In this document: positions 44,140-53,312 of the stretch, piece after piece
Numbering within the stretch: the first letter of the stretch is position 1
Layout of the letters: each line of letters begins with the position of its first letter
Assembly: GCA_965206145.1 (NCBI GenBank)
Contig: CBDBIK010000002.1
Coordinates: forward strand, 1-64,000
Source: CBDBIK01 sp965206145
GTDB taxonomy: Bacteria; Pseudomonadota; Alphaproteobacteria; TMED109
Reading direction: 5' to 3'
DNA length: 64,000 bases
Made by a program: the position numbers and the translations under genes
The notes under the pieces: model-generated
What the model was told of the DNA's origin: nothing
Database searches by the model: none
Seen by the model: the letters and a program-made list of their open reading frames with translations, nothing else

Positions 44140-45494
44140 GATAGTTCTCCTTCGAGGGCAGTGCCGTAGCGTTCGATGTCGTCCTGGTTCGTCATCTCCG
44201 TTGCGGTGACGAGGAGCAAGTTTGTCATTTCCTCACGTTCGGGGAACAACCGCGAGGCGGGAACGCCTGCGAGGATGTTGAAATCGGCTGCGAGTTTCTC
44301 GACCACCGGGGCTGCCGGTCGATCAAGTGCGACCGTGAACTCGTTAAAGAAACTCCCGTTGCACACATCGAGACCCGAAATCTTTTCCAGGCGCTCTGCG
44401 GTGCGAATCGCCGCTTCGTGGTTGAGCACCGCAAGCCTTCGGAAGCCGTCTTCGCCGAGAAGTGAGAGGTGGATGGAAAAGGCCAGCGCACATAGGCCGC
44501 TGTTGGTGCAGATGTTGCTGGTCGCTTTGCCGCGGCGAATGTGCTGCTCGCGTGCGGCAAGCGTGAGCACGAAACTTCTTTCTCCATTGCGGTCCAAGGT
44601 CTCGCCGACGATCCGCCCGGGCATGTTTCGGACGAATTTTTTGTGGGTGGCGAACAGGCCTACGTAAGGCCCGCCGAAGGCGAGCCCGACGCCGAGCGAC
44701 TGCCCTTCACATACGACGATGTCGGCCCCTCGCTCGCCGGGAGAGGCGAGCGCCCCGAGAGAGACGACTTCCGGTACTGCTGCGATCAGGAGGGCACCGT
44801 GCTCTTGGCAACGCCGTGCGATCGGGGCGATGTCGCCGGTGGCACCGAACACGTCTGGCACCTGCACCACGACCGCCGCCGCCGCATCGAGTTCGTCGTC
44901 GGTGATGTCCTTCAGCTCGTTCCACATGCCGGGCTTCAATCCGCTTGCAAGGGAGAGTTCGATTCCTGCGTATTCGAGGAACGTCTCCACCACCTCGCGC
45001 CAGTGAGGATGGAGCGTATCCGCCAGAATGATTCGGGAGCGTTTCGTGATTCGGGCCGCCATCAGGACGGCTTCCGCACAGGCGGTCGAGCCGTCGTACA
45101 TCGAGGCGTTGGCCACCTCCATGCCGCTCAGCAGGGCAACCTGAGTCTGGAATTCGAATAGGGTCTGGAGAGTTCCCTGGCTGATTTCGGGTTGGTAGGG
45201 CGTGTAGGAGGTGAGGTACTCGCCTCGTTGCACCAGCGCATCCACACTTGCCGGAATGTGGTGACGGTAGGCACCTGCGCCGAGGAAGAAGGGGACATCA
45301 CTGGCAGCGACGTTGCGGGCAGCAAGGGCGGACAGTGCGCGTTCCACCTCGATCTCGCTTTGTGGAGCGGGAAGGTCGAGGAGAGGGTCGAGTGCATCTG
45401 CCGGCACATCGACGAACAGCTCGTTCACCGATCCGACCCCAATTCGTTTGAGCATTTCAGCTCGGTCGACCTCGGTGTGGGGAAGGAACCGCAC
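44136..45494 (-). CDS. gcvPA: Glycine dehydrogenase (decarboxylating) subunit 1
   Basis: A 452-residue half of the split P-protein. MRFLPHTEVDRAEMLKRIG begins it, and TSYTPYQPEISQGTLQTLFE, MYDGSTACAEA and GRIVGETLDRNGERSFVLTL are family blocks. The split form is common in alphaproteobacteria and Gram-positives, unlike the fused E. coli protein. It begins two bases after the gcvH stop and overlaps gcvPB. Confidence 0.95.
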   Translation of the reverse strand: MRFLPHTEVDRAEMLKRIGVGSVNELFVDVPADALDPLLDLPAPQSEIEVERALSALAARNVAASDVPFFLGAGAYRHHIPASVDALVQRGEYLTSYTPYQPEISQGTLQTLFEFQTQVALLSGMEVANASMYDGSTACAEAVLMAARITKRSRIILADTLHPHWREVVETFLEYAGIELSLASGLKPGMWNELKDITDDELDAAAAVVVQVPDVFGATGDIAPIARRCQEHGALLIAAVPEVVSLGALASPGERGADIVVCEGQSLGVGLAFGGPYVGLFATHKKFVRNMPGRIVGETLDRNGERSFVLTLAAREQHIRRGKATSNICTNSGLCALAFSIHLSLLGEDGFRRLAVLNHEAAIRTAERLEKISGLDVCNGSFFNEFTVALDRPAAPVVEKLAADFNILAGVPASRLFPEREEMTNLLLVTATEMTNQDDIERYGTALEGELS

Positions 45495-45496
45495 GT

Positions 45497-45871
45497 TCAG
45501 CTCTCTCCAGTGAGTGCCTGATAGTCAAGCTCATTGAGGTGGACGTCGAGTTCACCGGGATCGGACATGCGGATTTGTACGAACCATCCCTCGCCCGTGG
45601 GGTCCCGATTCACCGTCTCGGGTGAGTTCGGCAGGGCACCGTTGGTCTCGGTTACCTCACCGGAAACCGGAGCGTATACCTCGGCTGCGGTTTTAACCGA
45701 TTCAATGACGCCTATTTCGTCGCCGGCCTTCACCGTTCGTCCCTTTTCCGGAAGCTCGACGAAAACAATGTCGCCGAGTTGGTTCTGGGCATGGTTTGTG
45801 ATGCCGACGGTGGCGATCTCGCCATCGATGCGGACCCACTCGTGGTCTTTGGTGTAGCGGATGTCGCTCAC
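45497..45871 (-). CDS. gcvH: Glycine cleavage system H protein
   Basis: A 124-residue lipoyl carrier. RYTKDHEWVRIDGEIATVGI begins the protein, and the lipoylated Lys lies in GVIESVKTAAEVYAPVSGE. NPETVNRDPTGEGWFVQIR-type sequence (PETVNRDPTGEGW) follows. It shuttles the methylamine group between P and T proteins. The start overlaps the gcvT stop (ATGA). Confidence 0.96.
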   Translation of the reverse strand: MSDIRYTKDHEWVRIDGEIATVGITNHAQNQLGDIVFVELPEKGRTVKAGDEIGVIESVKTAAEVYAPVSGEVTETNGALPNSPETVNRDPTGEGWFVQIRMSDPGELDVHLNELDYQALTGES

Positions 45872-46998
45872 TTGATATCTCCGTTTTTGGATGCCGTCCG
45901 GCGTCTGCGGTGCGGCACGAAGGGAAGGGGGACGACGCGAGCACGAGCCGTGCGTCCGCGGATTTCGATCTCGAGCTCGGTGCCTGGATCGACCAAGGAG
46001 GGTTCGAGGTAAGCCATTGCAATGGCAGCATTGAGCGAAGGGGCGAAACCGCCGCTAGTCGTCGTGCCGACACGGTTTCCATTCGGGGCAAGGACGGGAG
46101 CGCCCTTGCGGGCGATGGCCCGCCCATCAAGGAGGAGGCCGACGCGTCTGCGGGCGGGGCCATTGGCGAGCTCATCGCGGATTCGGGCAACGCCCGGAAC
46201 GGGTTGCCCGTTTTCGCGCCAACTGCCGAAAGTCCAGGAAAGCCCTGCCTCGACAGGGCTCGTGGTTTCATCGAGATCGTTGCCCCACAGACAGAGGCCC
46301 GCTTCGAGACGAAGGCTGTCACGAGCCCCGAGTCCCGCAGGTTCCACTTCGGGCTCGGTGAGAAGTGTCTCCGCGAGACGCTTGCCGTCTTCGGCGCTGC
46401 AGGCGATTTCGAAGCCGTCCTCCCCTGTGTAACCGCAGCGGCTCGTCACACAGGCGGTGTGTGCGATTTCCATCGGGGTGGCCTCGTGCGCGAGGAGGTT
46501 CGCTGCTTGCGGTGCGTGGCGGGCGAGTACGGTCTCGGCTTCCGGCCCTTGTAGTGCCATCACTGCCCGGTTCTCAAGCAGGCGCACGTCGGCACCGGGA
46601 AGGCGCTCATTGAGCCAGGCCATGTCGACTTCGATGCGGGATGCGTTGACGACGAGGGAGAGACCGTTCTCTGTTCGAGTAACGAGAAGGTCGTCGATCA
46701 CGCCCCCTTCGTCGTTGGTGAGCACCGCGTAGCGAATCTGTCCCGCAACGAGTCCCGAAAGATCGGCGGGGATCAATGTCTCGAGACGCACAGCTGCATC
46801 CGTGCCTGTGATCTCGACGCTGCCCATGTGGGAAACATCGAAGAGAGATACCTTGGTTCGTGTGTGGTGGTGCTCGGAAAGGATTCCGGTGGGGTACTGG
46901 AGCGGCATCGCCCACCCGGCAAAGGGGGCGATCTTCCCTCCGAGGCGCTCGTGGAGAGCGTGCAGGGGAGTCTTTCGGGCGGGTACGCTCTCGGCCAA
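45868..46998 (-). CDS. gcvT: Glycine cleavage system T protein (aminomethyltransferase)
   Basis: A 376-residue tetrahydrofolate-dependent enzyme. KTPLHALHERLGGKIAPFAG begins the domain, with SLFDVSHMGSVEITG, CGYTGEDGFEI and LEAGLCLWGNDLDETTSP following. I place the start at TTG 46998 (MAESVPARKTPLH), which matches family N-termini. Any longer reading would run through the riboswitch. It is the first gene of gcvT-gcvH-gcvPA-gcvPB. Confidence 0.94.
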   Translation of the reverse strand: MAESVPARKTPLHALHERLGGKIAPFAGWAMPLQYPTGILSEHHHTRTKVSLFDVSHMGSVEITGTDAAVRLETLIPADLSGLVAGQIRYAVLTNDEGGVIDDLLVTRTENGLSLVVNASRIEVDMAWLNERLPGADVRLLENRAVMALQGPEAETVLARHAPQAANLLAHEATPMEIAHTACVTSRCGYTGEDGFEIACSAEDGKRLAETLLTEPEVEPAGLGARDSLRLEAGLCLWGNDLDETTSPVEAGLSWTFGSWRENGQPVPGVARIRDELANGPARRRVGLLLDGRAIARKGAPVLAPNGNRVGTTTSGGFAPSLNAAIAMAYLEPSLVDPGTELEIEIRGRTARARVVPLPFVPHRRRRTASKNGDIK

Positions 46999-47038
46999 CG
47001 ACGTTCCAGCGGCCGGGGTGAACCAGCCGTCGAGGGCC

Positions 47039-47224
47039 TCCTCTGTCCGTGGACCTGAGAGATTCACCCGTCGGCCCGGACGGCCGCCGAATTTACCCCG
47101 TCGGTGGGCCAACTTGCGCTGGCCACTTTCCAGAGGTGCTCCGTTCTCGCGGTCCCTTGTGCCTGAGAGGTTCCGAGGCCTCGTTGCTCCTTCGGCGTCG
47201 GCTATAGAGCCGATCTCTTCCGCG
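47039..47224 (-). promoter_or_regulatory. Tandem glycine riboswitch upstream of gcvT
   Basis: On the gcvT strand two aptamers follow one another. Aptamer 1 has GGAAGAGAT, CGCCGAAGGAGCAA and CCTCTCAGGCACAAGGGACCG. Aptamer 2 has GCCCACCGACGGGGTAAA and ATCTCTCAGGTCCACGGAC ending CAGAGG. These are the conserved glycine-binding core strings, including CTCTCAGG twice and CCGA-GG internal loops. The tandem switch usually turns on glycine cleavage genes when glycine is abundant. Confidence 0.92.
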
Positions 47225-47334
47225 AATGGACATGCGCATCCTAAAAGGGGAGGTGAAAGGGTCAACCGGATCCGCGTCAAGCTAGGATGTCGGAACAGTG
47301 CGCAAGTCCAGCTTCCTCGCGGGGGACATCTTCC

Positions 47335-48303
47335 ATGGCCGTCTACACGCGCGTTAGTGCTGATGAGATGCGCTCATTCATGGACGGCTATGACGTGGCC
47401 CCGGTCGAAACCTTCGTTGGCATCGCTGACGGCGTGGAGAACACCAATTATCTTCTGATCACCTCCGAGGAACGGTTCATTCTCACGCTCTACGAGAAGC
47501 GCGTGCGCGAGGATGACCTACCGTTTTTCCTGTCACTGATGGAGCATCTGGCCAAGCGTGGGATTCCTTGTCCGGTTCCGGTTCCGGCTCGGAGTGGCCA
47601 GGCCCTTGGACGTGTGGCAGGTCGCCCAGCTGTGCTGATCACCTTCCTCGAGGGAGTGTCCCGAAGCCGCATTGAACCTAGGAACTGTCGTGCCGTGGGG
47701 GCAGCACTTGCTGCCATGCACGAGGCGATGGAAGGCTTTCCTCTGGAGCGTGCCAATGACCTTTCGCTTGATTCGTGGCGACACTCTCTGACTGATGTCG
47801 ACGAGAGGGCCGAGGCATTCCTTCCAGGTCTGGCAGACGAGGTGCGTCACGACTTCAATCGCATTGAGACGACGTGGCCTACGGGCCTGCCTCGGAGAGT
47901 GATCCACGGAGATCTTTTCCCCGACAACGTGTTCTTCCTCGATGACGAGGTGAGTGGCCTGATTGACTTCTACTTCGCCTGCACCGATTTCTTGACCTAC
48001 GACCTTGCGGTGTGCATCAACGCTTGGTGTTTTGAGCCCGACGCCGATTTCAACGTCACCAAGGCAGGGCAGCTGCTTGCCGGCTACCGTTCCATCCGCC
48101 CCCTGGCTGACGGCGAACTTGCGGCATTGCCCGTTCTCTGCTCGGGTTCGGCGATGCGCTTTCTCCTGACCCGCCTTGCGGACTGGACCACCACCCCATC
48201 GACGGCAATGGTCCGCCCTAAGGATCCCGCCGAGTACCTCGGCAGGCTCCGTTTTCACCGCGCTGCGCGCGGGCCCGAGGCCTACGGCCTGGGAAACGCC
48301 TGA
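47335..48303 (+). CDS. thrB: Homoserine kinase (ThrB, choline-kinase fold)
   Basis: A 322-residue kinase of the alphaproteobacterial ThrB type (aminoglycoside phosphotransferase fold). GIADGVENTNYLLITSEERF is the N-lobe, RRVIHGDLFPDNVFF holds the catalytic Asp, and SGLIDFYFACTDFLTYDLA the metal-binding Asp. It phosphorylates homoserine on the way to threonine. Its stop overlaps the rnhA start (TGATG). It is divergent from the gcv operon. Confidence 0.92.
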   Translation: MAVYTRVSADEMRSFMDGYDVAPVETFVGIADGVENTNYLLITSEERFILTLYEKRVREDDLPFFLSLMEHLAKRGIPCPVPVPARSGQALGRVAGRPAVLITFLEGVSRSRIEPRNCRAVGAALAAMHEAMEGFPLERANDLSLDSWRHSLTDVDERAEAFLPGLADEVRHDFNRIETTWPTGLPRRVIHGDLFPDNVFFLDDEVSGLIDFYFACTDFLTYDLAVCINAWCFEPDADFNVTKAGQLLAGYRSIRPLADGELAALPVLCSGSAMRFLLTRLADWTTTPSTAMVRPKDPAEYLGRLRFHRAARGPEAYGLGNA

Positions 48304-48740
48304 TGGATCGGGTGGACATTCACACCGACGGCTCTTGTTCCGGAAATCCCGGCCCCGGGGGCTGGGGGGCCGTGATTCGCGACGGTGACGAGGTCCGCGA
48401 ACTTTCGGGTGCGGAGCCGTCCACCACCAACAACCGGATGGAACTTCTGGCTGCTGCTGCTGCCCTCGAATCGCTGGAGCCGGGAGCGAACGTCCGTATC
48501 ACCACCGACAGCCGCTACGTCCGCGACGGCATCACCTCGTGGCTCGTAGGTTGGAAGAGGAAGGGCTGGAAGACCGCTTCCGGGAAACCGGTGAAGAACC
48601 GTGACCTCTGGGAGCGCCTTGAGCACGCAACCTCCCCCCATCAGGTGGAGTGGCACTGGGTTCGAGGACATACGGGCGATCCCGGCAATGAGCGTGCCGA
48701 TACGCTTGCCCGCTCCGCAGTCGAATCCGCGACCGGTTGA
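48303..48740 (+). CDS. rnhA: Ribonuclease HI
   Basis: A 145-residue enzyme cleaving RNA in RNA-DNA hybrids. The catalytic DEDD residues are visible: Asp in VDIHTDGSCSGNPGPGGWG, Glu in NNRMELLAAAAAL, Asp in ITTDSRYVRDGI, and Asp in GNERADTLARSA. The WVRGHTGDPGNE block is typical. The thrB-rnhA pair is a common alphaproteobacterial arrangement. Confidence 0.96.
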   Translation: MDRVDIHTDGSCSGNPGPGGWGAVIRDGDEVRELSGAEPSTTNNRMELLAAAAALESLEPGANVRITTDSRYVRDGITSWLVGWKRKGWKTASGKPVKNRDLWERLEHATSPHQVEWHWVRGHTGDPGNERADTLARSAVESATG

Positions 48741-48854
48741 GGGGATCTTTCGTCTTCCAGGTTGCCGACTTGGCACTTTCAGGGGATACTGCGACGGCAG
48801 GTTGTTCGGCACGTCCGAGGACTTTCCGACACGGCCCCGCCGGAGACTGTCCAT

Positions 48855-49526
48855 ATGGCCTTGCCCGAGAATGCGGCCGTGGTGCCGCATGAGCATCCGC
48901 TTGTTCGCCTTAGCAAGGGACTCAATCGGGTTCTGTCCTGGATCGGGATGGTCGGGGCGTGGCTCTCGATCCCCCTGATCGGGGTCATTATTTTCGACAT
49001 CGTGACTCGCCGCTTCCTGGTTTTGGGTTCGACCAAGCTCCAAGAGATGGAATGGCATCTCCACTCCGGGCTTTTCCTGCTGACACTCGGCTTCGGTTAT
49101 CTGCACAACGCCCATGTCCGCATTGAGGTCGTGCGCGAGCGTTTCTCCCAAGTGCTCAAGGCACGTCTCGAGGTGCTTGGAATCCTTCTGTTTTTGGTTC
49201 CCTACTGTGCTTTGGTCATTTATTTTGGAATCGATTTCGCCAAACGCTCGTTCGCCATCGGCGAGATCTCCGCTGCCCTTACCGGTCTCAGCCATCGCTG
49301 GATCATCAAATCGTTTGTGCCGATTGGCATGTTTCTCCTGCTGCTTGCGGGGATGGCCGTGCTGTTCCGCAACCTCGCTTACCTCCTTCTGGTTGAGAAG
49401 GGGATGCACACTGTCGCCCGGAATCTCTGTCAGGAACTGCCTGAACTCCGTGATCCCGAGGAAGATGTCCGTCGTGCCGCGGAAGCGGAGGATCGTCAAG
49501 AGACCCTCAGGCAGGAGCAGTCCTGA
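48855..49526 (+). CDS. TRAP transporter small permease (DctQ family)
   Basis: A 223-residue inner-membrane protein with four hydrophobic segments (near residues 30-50, 68-88, 110-130, 150-175). LGSTKLQEMEWHLHSGLFLL is the DctQ signature. With the large permease it forms a secondary transporter driven by Na+ for organic acids. The ATG at 48855 (MALPENAAVVP) is preferred over readings from 48762. Its stop overlaps the DctM start (TGATG). Confidence 0.9.
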   Translation: MALPENAAVVPHEHPLVRLSKGLNRVLSWIGMVGAWLSIPLIGVIIFDIVTRRFLVLGSTKLQEMEWHLHSGLFLLTLGFGYLHNAHVRIEVVRERFSQVLKARLEVLGILLFLVPYCALVIYFGIDFAKRSFAIGEISAALTGLSHRWIIKSFVPIGMFLLLLAGMAVLFRNLAYLLLVEKGMHTVARNLCQELPELRDPEEDVRRAAEAEDRQETLRQEQS

Positions 49527-50890
49527 TGGAGCTCGTTGACCTTCTTCCCGTCCTGATGTTCGTCGCCTTGGCGATGCTCTTGTTCAGTGGATTCCCGGTT
49601 GCCTTCGTGCTCGGGGGCGTTGCTCTCGGCTTCGGGTTCTTGGGCCTTTATTTCGACGTTTTCTCCTTCGTCGAGTTCTTCAACATCATTTCGCGCATTT
49701 GGGGCGGGGTTTGTGAGAACCTGATCCTAGTCGCCGTGCCGATGTTCATTTTCATGGGCACGATGCTCGAGCGGTCAGGGGTGGCCAAAGACTTGCTTCA
49801 CTGTTTGCAGGTGCTGCTTCGTCGAGTTCCGGGCGGACTGGCGATGTCGGTGACCATCATGGGCACGATCATGGCGGCCACCACTGGCATCATCGGCGCC
49901 TCGGTGGTGATGATGACCCTGCTTGCGCTGCCGGTGATGCTTGAGCGCGACTACGACCCCTCGCTCGCCACTGGCACCATCGCCGCCTCGGGCACGCTCG
50001 GGATCTTGATTCCCCCGTCGATCATGCTGGTGATCATGGCCGACCTACTCTCGATTTCGGTTGGTACGCTGTTCGTCGCCTCGATTTTCCCGGGCCTCAT
50101 TTTGGCCGGCATCTACGTCATTTACCTGTTCGTCCGCACCGGCCTCAACCCGAAACTTGCACCGCCGTTGCCTGCCTCGATGGGACCGTCGTCCCGAGGT
50201 GAACTCTTCGGTATGGTTTTGCGCTCGTTTCTGCCGCCGATTTTCCTGATCGGACTGGTTCTGGGCTCGATTTTTGCAGGCGTTGCCACACCCACTGAGG
50301 CGGCTGGCGTGGGGGCCTTGGGCTCGATCATTCTCGCCGGTTTCAACAGGCGGCTCTCGTTCCCCGTTCTCAAGGACGTAGCCCGGCGCACAGGTCTTAC
50401 CTGCGCGATGATCTTCGGCATCTTCATCGGTGCGACGGCTTTCTCCTATGTCTTCCGCTCCTTGGGGGGGGACGACCTCGTGCACGCCTTCGTCGAGCAC
50501 ATGGGATTTGGCTCCTGGGGGATCCTCTTCCTGATGATGGGGATGGTGTTTTTGCTCGGCTTTTTCTTCGACTGGGTCGAGATCACCCTCATCATCCTGC
50601 CGCTGTTCGCTCCCATCCTCGGAACGCTTGATTTTGGGACCCATGTCCCTGCTGAGCTGGTGATTCCGTGGGCAGCAGTGCTGATTGCAGTCAATCTGCA
50701 AACATCGTTCCTGACGCCACCGTTCGGATTTGCATTGTTCTATCTCAAGGGGGTGGCGCCCCCCAATATCAAGATCCAGATGGTCTACCGGGGCATCATT
50801 CCGTTTGTCGCCCTGCAGCTCATCGGGCTTGCCGCCGTGATCTACTTCCCCGGTATCGCTCTGTGGCTGCCCAGCGTGTTGCTCGACTAA
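49526..50890 (+). CDS. TRAP transporter large permease (DctM family)
   Basis: A 454-residue membrane protein with about 12-14 hydrophobic segments. AVPMFIFMGTMLERSGVAKD, ATTGIIGASVVMMTLLALP, GTIAASGTLGILIPPSIMLV and LQTSFLTPPFGFALFYLKG are DctM signatures. No periplasmic DctP/TAXI binding protein is encoded in the window, so the substrate-recognition partner must be elsewhere. Confidence 0.94.
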   Translation: MELVDLLPVLMFVALAMLLFSGFPVAFVLGGVALGFGFLGLYFDVFSFVEFFNIISRIWGGVCENLILVAVPMFIFMGTMLERSGVAKDLLHCLQVLLRRVPGGLAMSVTIMGTIMAATTGIIGASVVMMTLLALPVMLERDYDPSLATGTIAASGTLGILIPPSIMLVIMADLLSISVGTLFVASIFPGLILAGIYVIYLFVRTGLNPKLAPPLPASMGPSSRGELFGMVLRSFLPPIFLIGLVLGSIFAGVATPTEAAGVGALGSIILAGFNRRLSFPVLKDVARRTGLTCAMIFGIFIGATAFSYVFRSLGGDDLVHAFVEHMGFGSWGILFLMMGMVFLLGFFFDWVEITLIILPLFAPILGTLDFGTHVPAELVIPWAAVLIAVNLQTSFLTPPFGFALFYLKGVAPPNIKIQMVYRGIIPFVALQLIGLAAVIYFPGIALWLPSVLLD

Positions 50891-50950
50891 CTCGATCGAA
50901 TCGCGCTTTCGAATTCTTTGTACCGGTTTTCTACGGGGTACACTTGGCCC

Positions 50951-51553
50951 ATGAGAGAAGGTGAGGAATCGAAGCCCGAGGAAGGGTTACTCGCGGGAAA
51001 CCTTCTTGTTGCAATGCCCAGTCTGGGCGATCCGAATTTTACCCACAGCGTGATCTATCTCTGCTCTCACTCGCCTGACGGAGCGATGGGACTAATCATC
51101 AATCGCCCGGTGGAATCGCCAAACTTTAAAGAGGTGCTTGGTCATTTCGACATCGCGCTTGCAGGCGAAAGCGAGGCGAGGGCGATCCACTTGGGAGGGC
51201 CAGTGGAGCAGGGGAAGGGTTTTATTCTGCACACCGACGACTACCACCAGGAAACCTCAATCGTGGTACAAAAACCGTTCGTGCTCACTTCAAGCATCGA
51301 CATTTTGCGTGATCTCGCCGCGGGGAAGGGCCCCCGGCGCTCGCTTGTGGCGCTGGGCTACGCAGGCTGGGGTGCTGGGCAACTGGACGAAGAAATTCGG
51401 GAAAACGTCTGGCTCATCGTCAAAGCCAGCGAGGAAATCATCTTCAAGTGCAAGGATGCCGAGAAATGGTCCCGGGCCATTGCGGTGCTGGACAGCGAAA
51501 CAGGCGAGCCGATTGATCCTACGCGCATCTCCCCCGTGGCCGGGAATGCCTGA
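50951..51553 (+). CDS. YqgE/AlgH family protein (DUF179)
   Basis: A 200-residue cytosolic protein. LLAGNLLVAMPSLGDPNFTH, GAMGLIINRP, HLGGPVEQGKGFILHT and LGYAGWGAGQLDEEIREN define the family. The function is not well established; in pseudomonads AlgH influences alginate and other traits. It starts 60 bases after the TRAP permease. Confidence 0.92.
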   Translation: MREGEESKPEEGLLAGNLLVAMPSLGDPNFTHSVIYLCSHSPDGAMGLIINRPVESPNFKEVLGHFDIALAGESEARAIHLGGPVEQGKGFILHTDDYHQETSIVVQKPFVLTSSIDILRDLAAGKGPRRSLVALGYAGWGAGQLDEEIRENVWLIVKASEEIIFKCKDAEKWSRAIAVLDSETGEPIDPTRISPVAGNA

Positions 51554-51630
51554 GTGGTCGTCATGAGCTTTCTGATCACTATCCAACCGAGACAGGGCAG
51601 GAACGCCACTGCTGATCCGGGGAAAGGAAG

Positions 51631-52317
51631 ATGATCGGCGATCCGGTCGCACTCCGGATGCGCAAAACCATCAAGCGTCCATCCCTTAAGGTACTGGCCG
51701 CCTTCTCAAGCGTTCCCACGAGCTTCATTGCGGATGCTCAGCAGGGCAATAACTGCCTTGCGGCGAGCATTCGCCCGATCTCGCAGGGAACGCGTTTTTC
51801 TGGCCCTGCCGTCACCGCAAGCGGAGGTCCGCGAGACAATCTCGCGGCGATGGCATCGCTCGACATAGTGCAGGCAGGCGATGTGCTCGTTCTCGCGACG
51901 GGCCAGGACGTGAGCGGAGCAATCATTGGCGATCACTACGCCGCCGTTGCTAAGCAGAAGGGCGTTGTGGCCATCGTTACCGACGGCCTCGTTCGGGATG
52001 CCGAGGGGATTCGAAAGTTCGGTCCGCCCACGTTCGCCTGCGGCGTCCGCCCCAATGCTGGCTACCGGAATGGCCCTGGCGAGGTGAACATGTCCGTGAG
52101 TTTGGGCGGTGCGGTGGTGATGCCAGGCGACATCGTCATCGGCGATGACGACGGCGTGGTGGTGGTGCCTCGTGCCGATGCTTCCTCGGTGGCTAAGGCA
52201 CTCGCCCAGGTAGTGAAGGCGGAGAAAGAGATGGAGGGGAAAGTCGCTGCCGGCAAGGTCACGACCCTCTGGAATCCCAACCGCTACGGAAAAAACGGCG
52301 TTGTCATCGCCGATTGA
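51631..52317 (+). CDS. RraA-like protein / possible 4-hydroxy-4-methyl-2-oxoglutarate aldolase
   Basis: A 228-residue protein of the RraA fold. GDVLVLATGQDVSGAIIGD and VAIVTDGLVRDAEGIRK hold the conserved Gly, Arg and Asp of the divalent-metal site of HMG/CHA aldolases. Family members range from pyruvate aldolases to RNase E inhibitors. Here the neighbouring 2-hydroxyacid dehydrogenase and HpcH/HpaI aldolase favour catabolism. GGGGAAAGGAAG precedes the ATG. Confidence 0.82.
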   Translation: MIGDPVALRMRKTIKRPSLKVLAAFSSVPTSFIADAQQGNNCLAASIRPISQGTRFSGPAVTASGGPRDNLAAMASLDIVQAGDVLVLATGQDVSGAIIGDHYAAVAKQKGVVAIVTDGLVRDAEGIRKFGPPTFACGVRPNAGYRNGPGEVNMSVSLGGAVVMPGDIVIGDDDGVVVVPRADASSVAKALAQVVKAEKEMEGKVAAGKVTTLWNPNRYGKNGVVIAD

Positions 52318-52325
52318 GCGAAAAC

Positions 52326-53312
52326 ATGGGCAAGCGAAAGATCCTTTGCGTCCAAGGGATGCCGGAGCCGGGGCTGGCGCTCCTCAGAACGCGTGCAGAC
52401 GTGGAATGGGAAGTGATTTCTCCCGACGAGACGGACACCCTTCCTGATCGTCTTGCGGACGTCGAGGGGGTAACGTTGCGCACGGTTCTTTTTGACCGGG
52501 CGATGATCGATATGGCTCCCCGTCTCAAGGCAGTGGCCCGCTTCGGCGTAGGGTTCGATGCGGTTGATGTTGTTGCTCTTACCGCTCGAGGCATTCCATT
52601 GATGGTGGCGGGTGAGGCGAATTCCCCTTCGGTCGCCGAGCACGCACTTTTCATGATGATCGCACTTGCCAAGCTTGCCTTGCCTTTTCACAGAGCGGTG
52701 GCGACGCGCGACTTCTCCAGGCGCTACGCACTGCAGGGTAACGACCTCGGCGGCAAGACCGTTCTCATCATCGGGTACGGACGCATCGGTAGTCGGACCT
52801 CGGCCCTTTGTCGCGCGTTTGGGATGCGGGTCGAGGTTTATGACCCCTACGTTTCGGGCAAGGCCCTCGAGTCGACGGGAACCCACCCCGTCCCTGACCT
52901 TGGCGATGCCCTTGAGCGGGCTGATTTTGTGAGCGTCCACTGCCCAAAGAACGATGAAACCACAGGGCTGATTGATGCGGCCGCAATCGCACGCATGAAG
53001 TCCACTGCCGTTATCGTCAACACCGCCCGTGGCGGGATTGTGGAGGAGAATGCGCTGGCCGGTGCGCTTCGCGCAGGTGGGCTCGGCGGTGCAGGGCTCG
53101 ACGTGTTCGGAACCGAGCCACCTCCCGATAACAATCCGCTCCTTGGTCTCGATAACGTGATCCTCTCGCCGCACGTGGCAGGGCTGACCCGGGAAGCGGC
53201 GGATCGAATGGCAGTGGTAACCTGCCAGAACATCCTTGATGTGTTTGACGGGTGTCCAGATTCCGCAAACGTCGTTAATCCGGAAGTGCTCAAGGAGACT
53301 GCAAATGCGTGA
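52326..53312 (+). CDS. D-isomer-specific 2-hydroxyacid dehydrogenase
   Basis: A 328-residue NAD(P)-dependent dehydrogenase. The dinucleotide loop is IIGYGRIGSRTSALCRAFG. The catalytic Arg is in VNTARGGIVEE, the Glu in FGTEPPPDN, and the His in LSPHVAGLTREAADRM. Relatives act on phosphoglycerate, glyoxylate or hydroxypyruvate; the substrate is not assigned. ATG 52326 lies 8 bases after the RraA-like stop, and its end overlaps the aldolase by 8 bases. Confidence 0.9.
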   Translation: MGKRKILCVQGMPEPGLALLRTRADVEWEVISPDETDTLPDRLADVEGVTLRTVLFDRAMIDMAPRLKAVARFGVGFDAVDVVALTARGIPLMVAGEANSPSVAEHALFMMIALAKLALPFHRAVATRDFSRRYALQGNDLGGKTVLIIGYGRIGSRTSALCRAFGMRVEVYDPYVSGKALESTGTHPVPDLGDALERADFVSVHCPKNDETTGLIDAAAIARMKSTAVIVNTARGGIVEENALAGALRAGGLGGAGLDVFGTEPPPDNNPLLGLDNVILSPHVAGLTREAADRMAVVTCQNILDVFDGCPDSANVVNPEVLKETANA

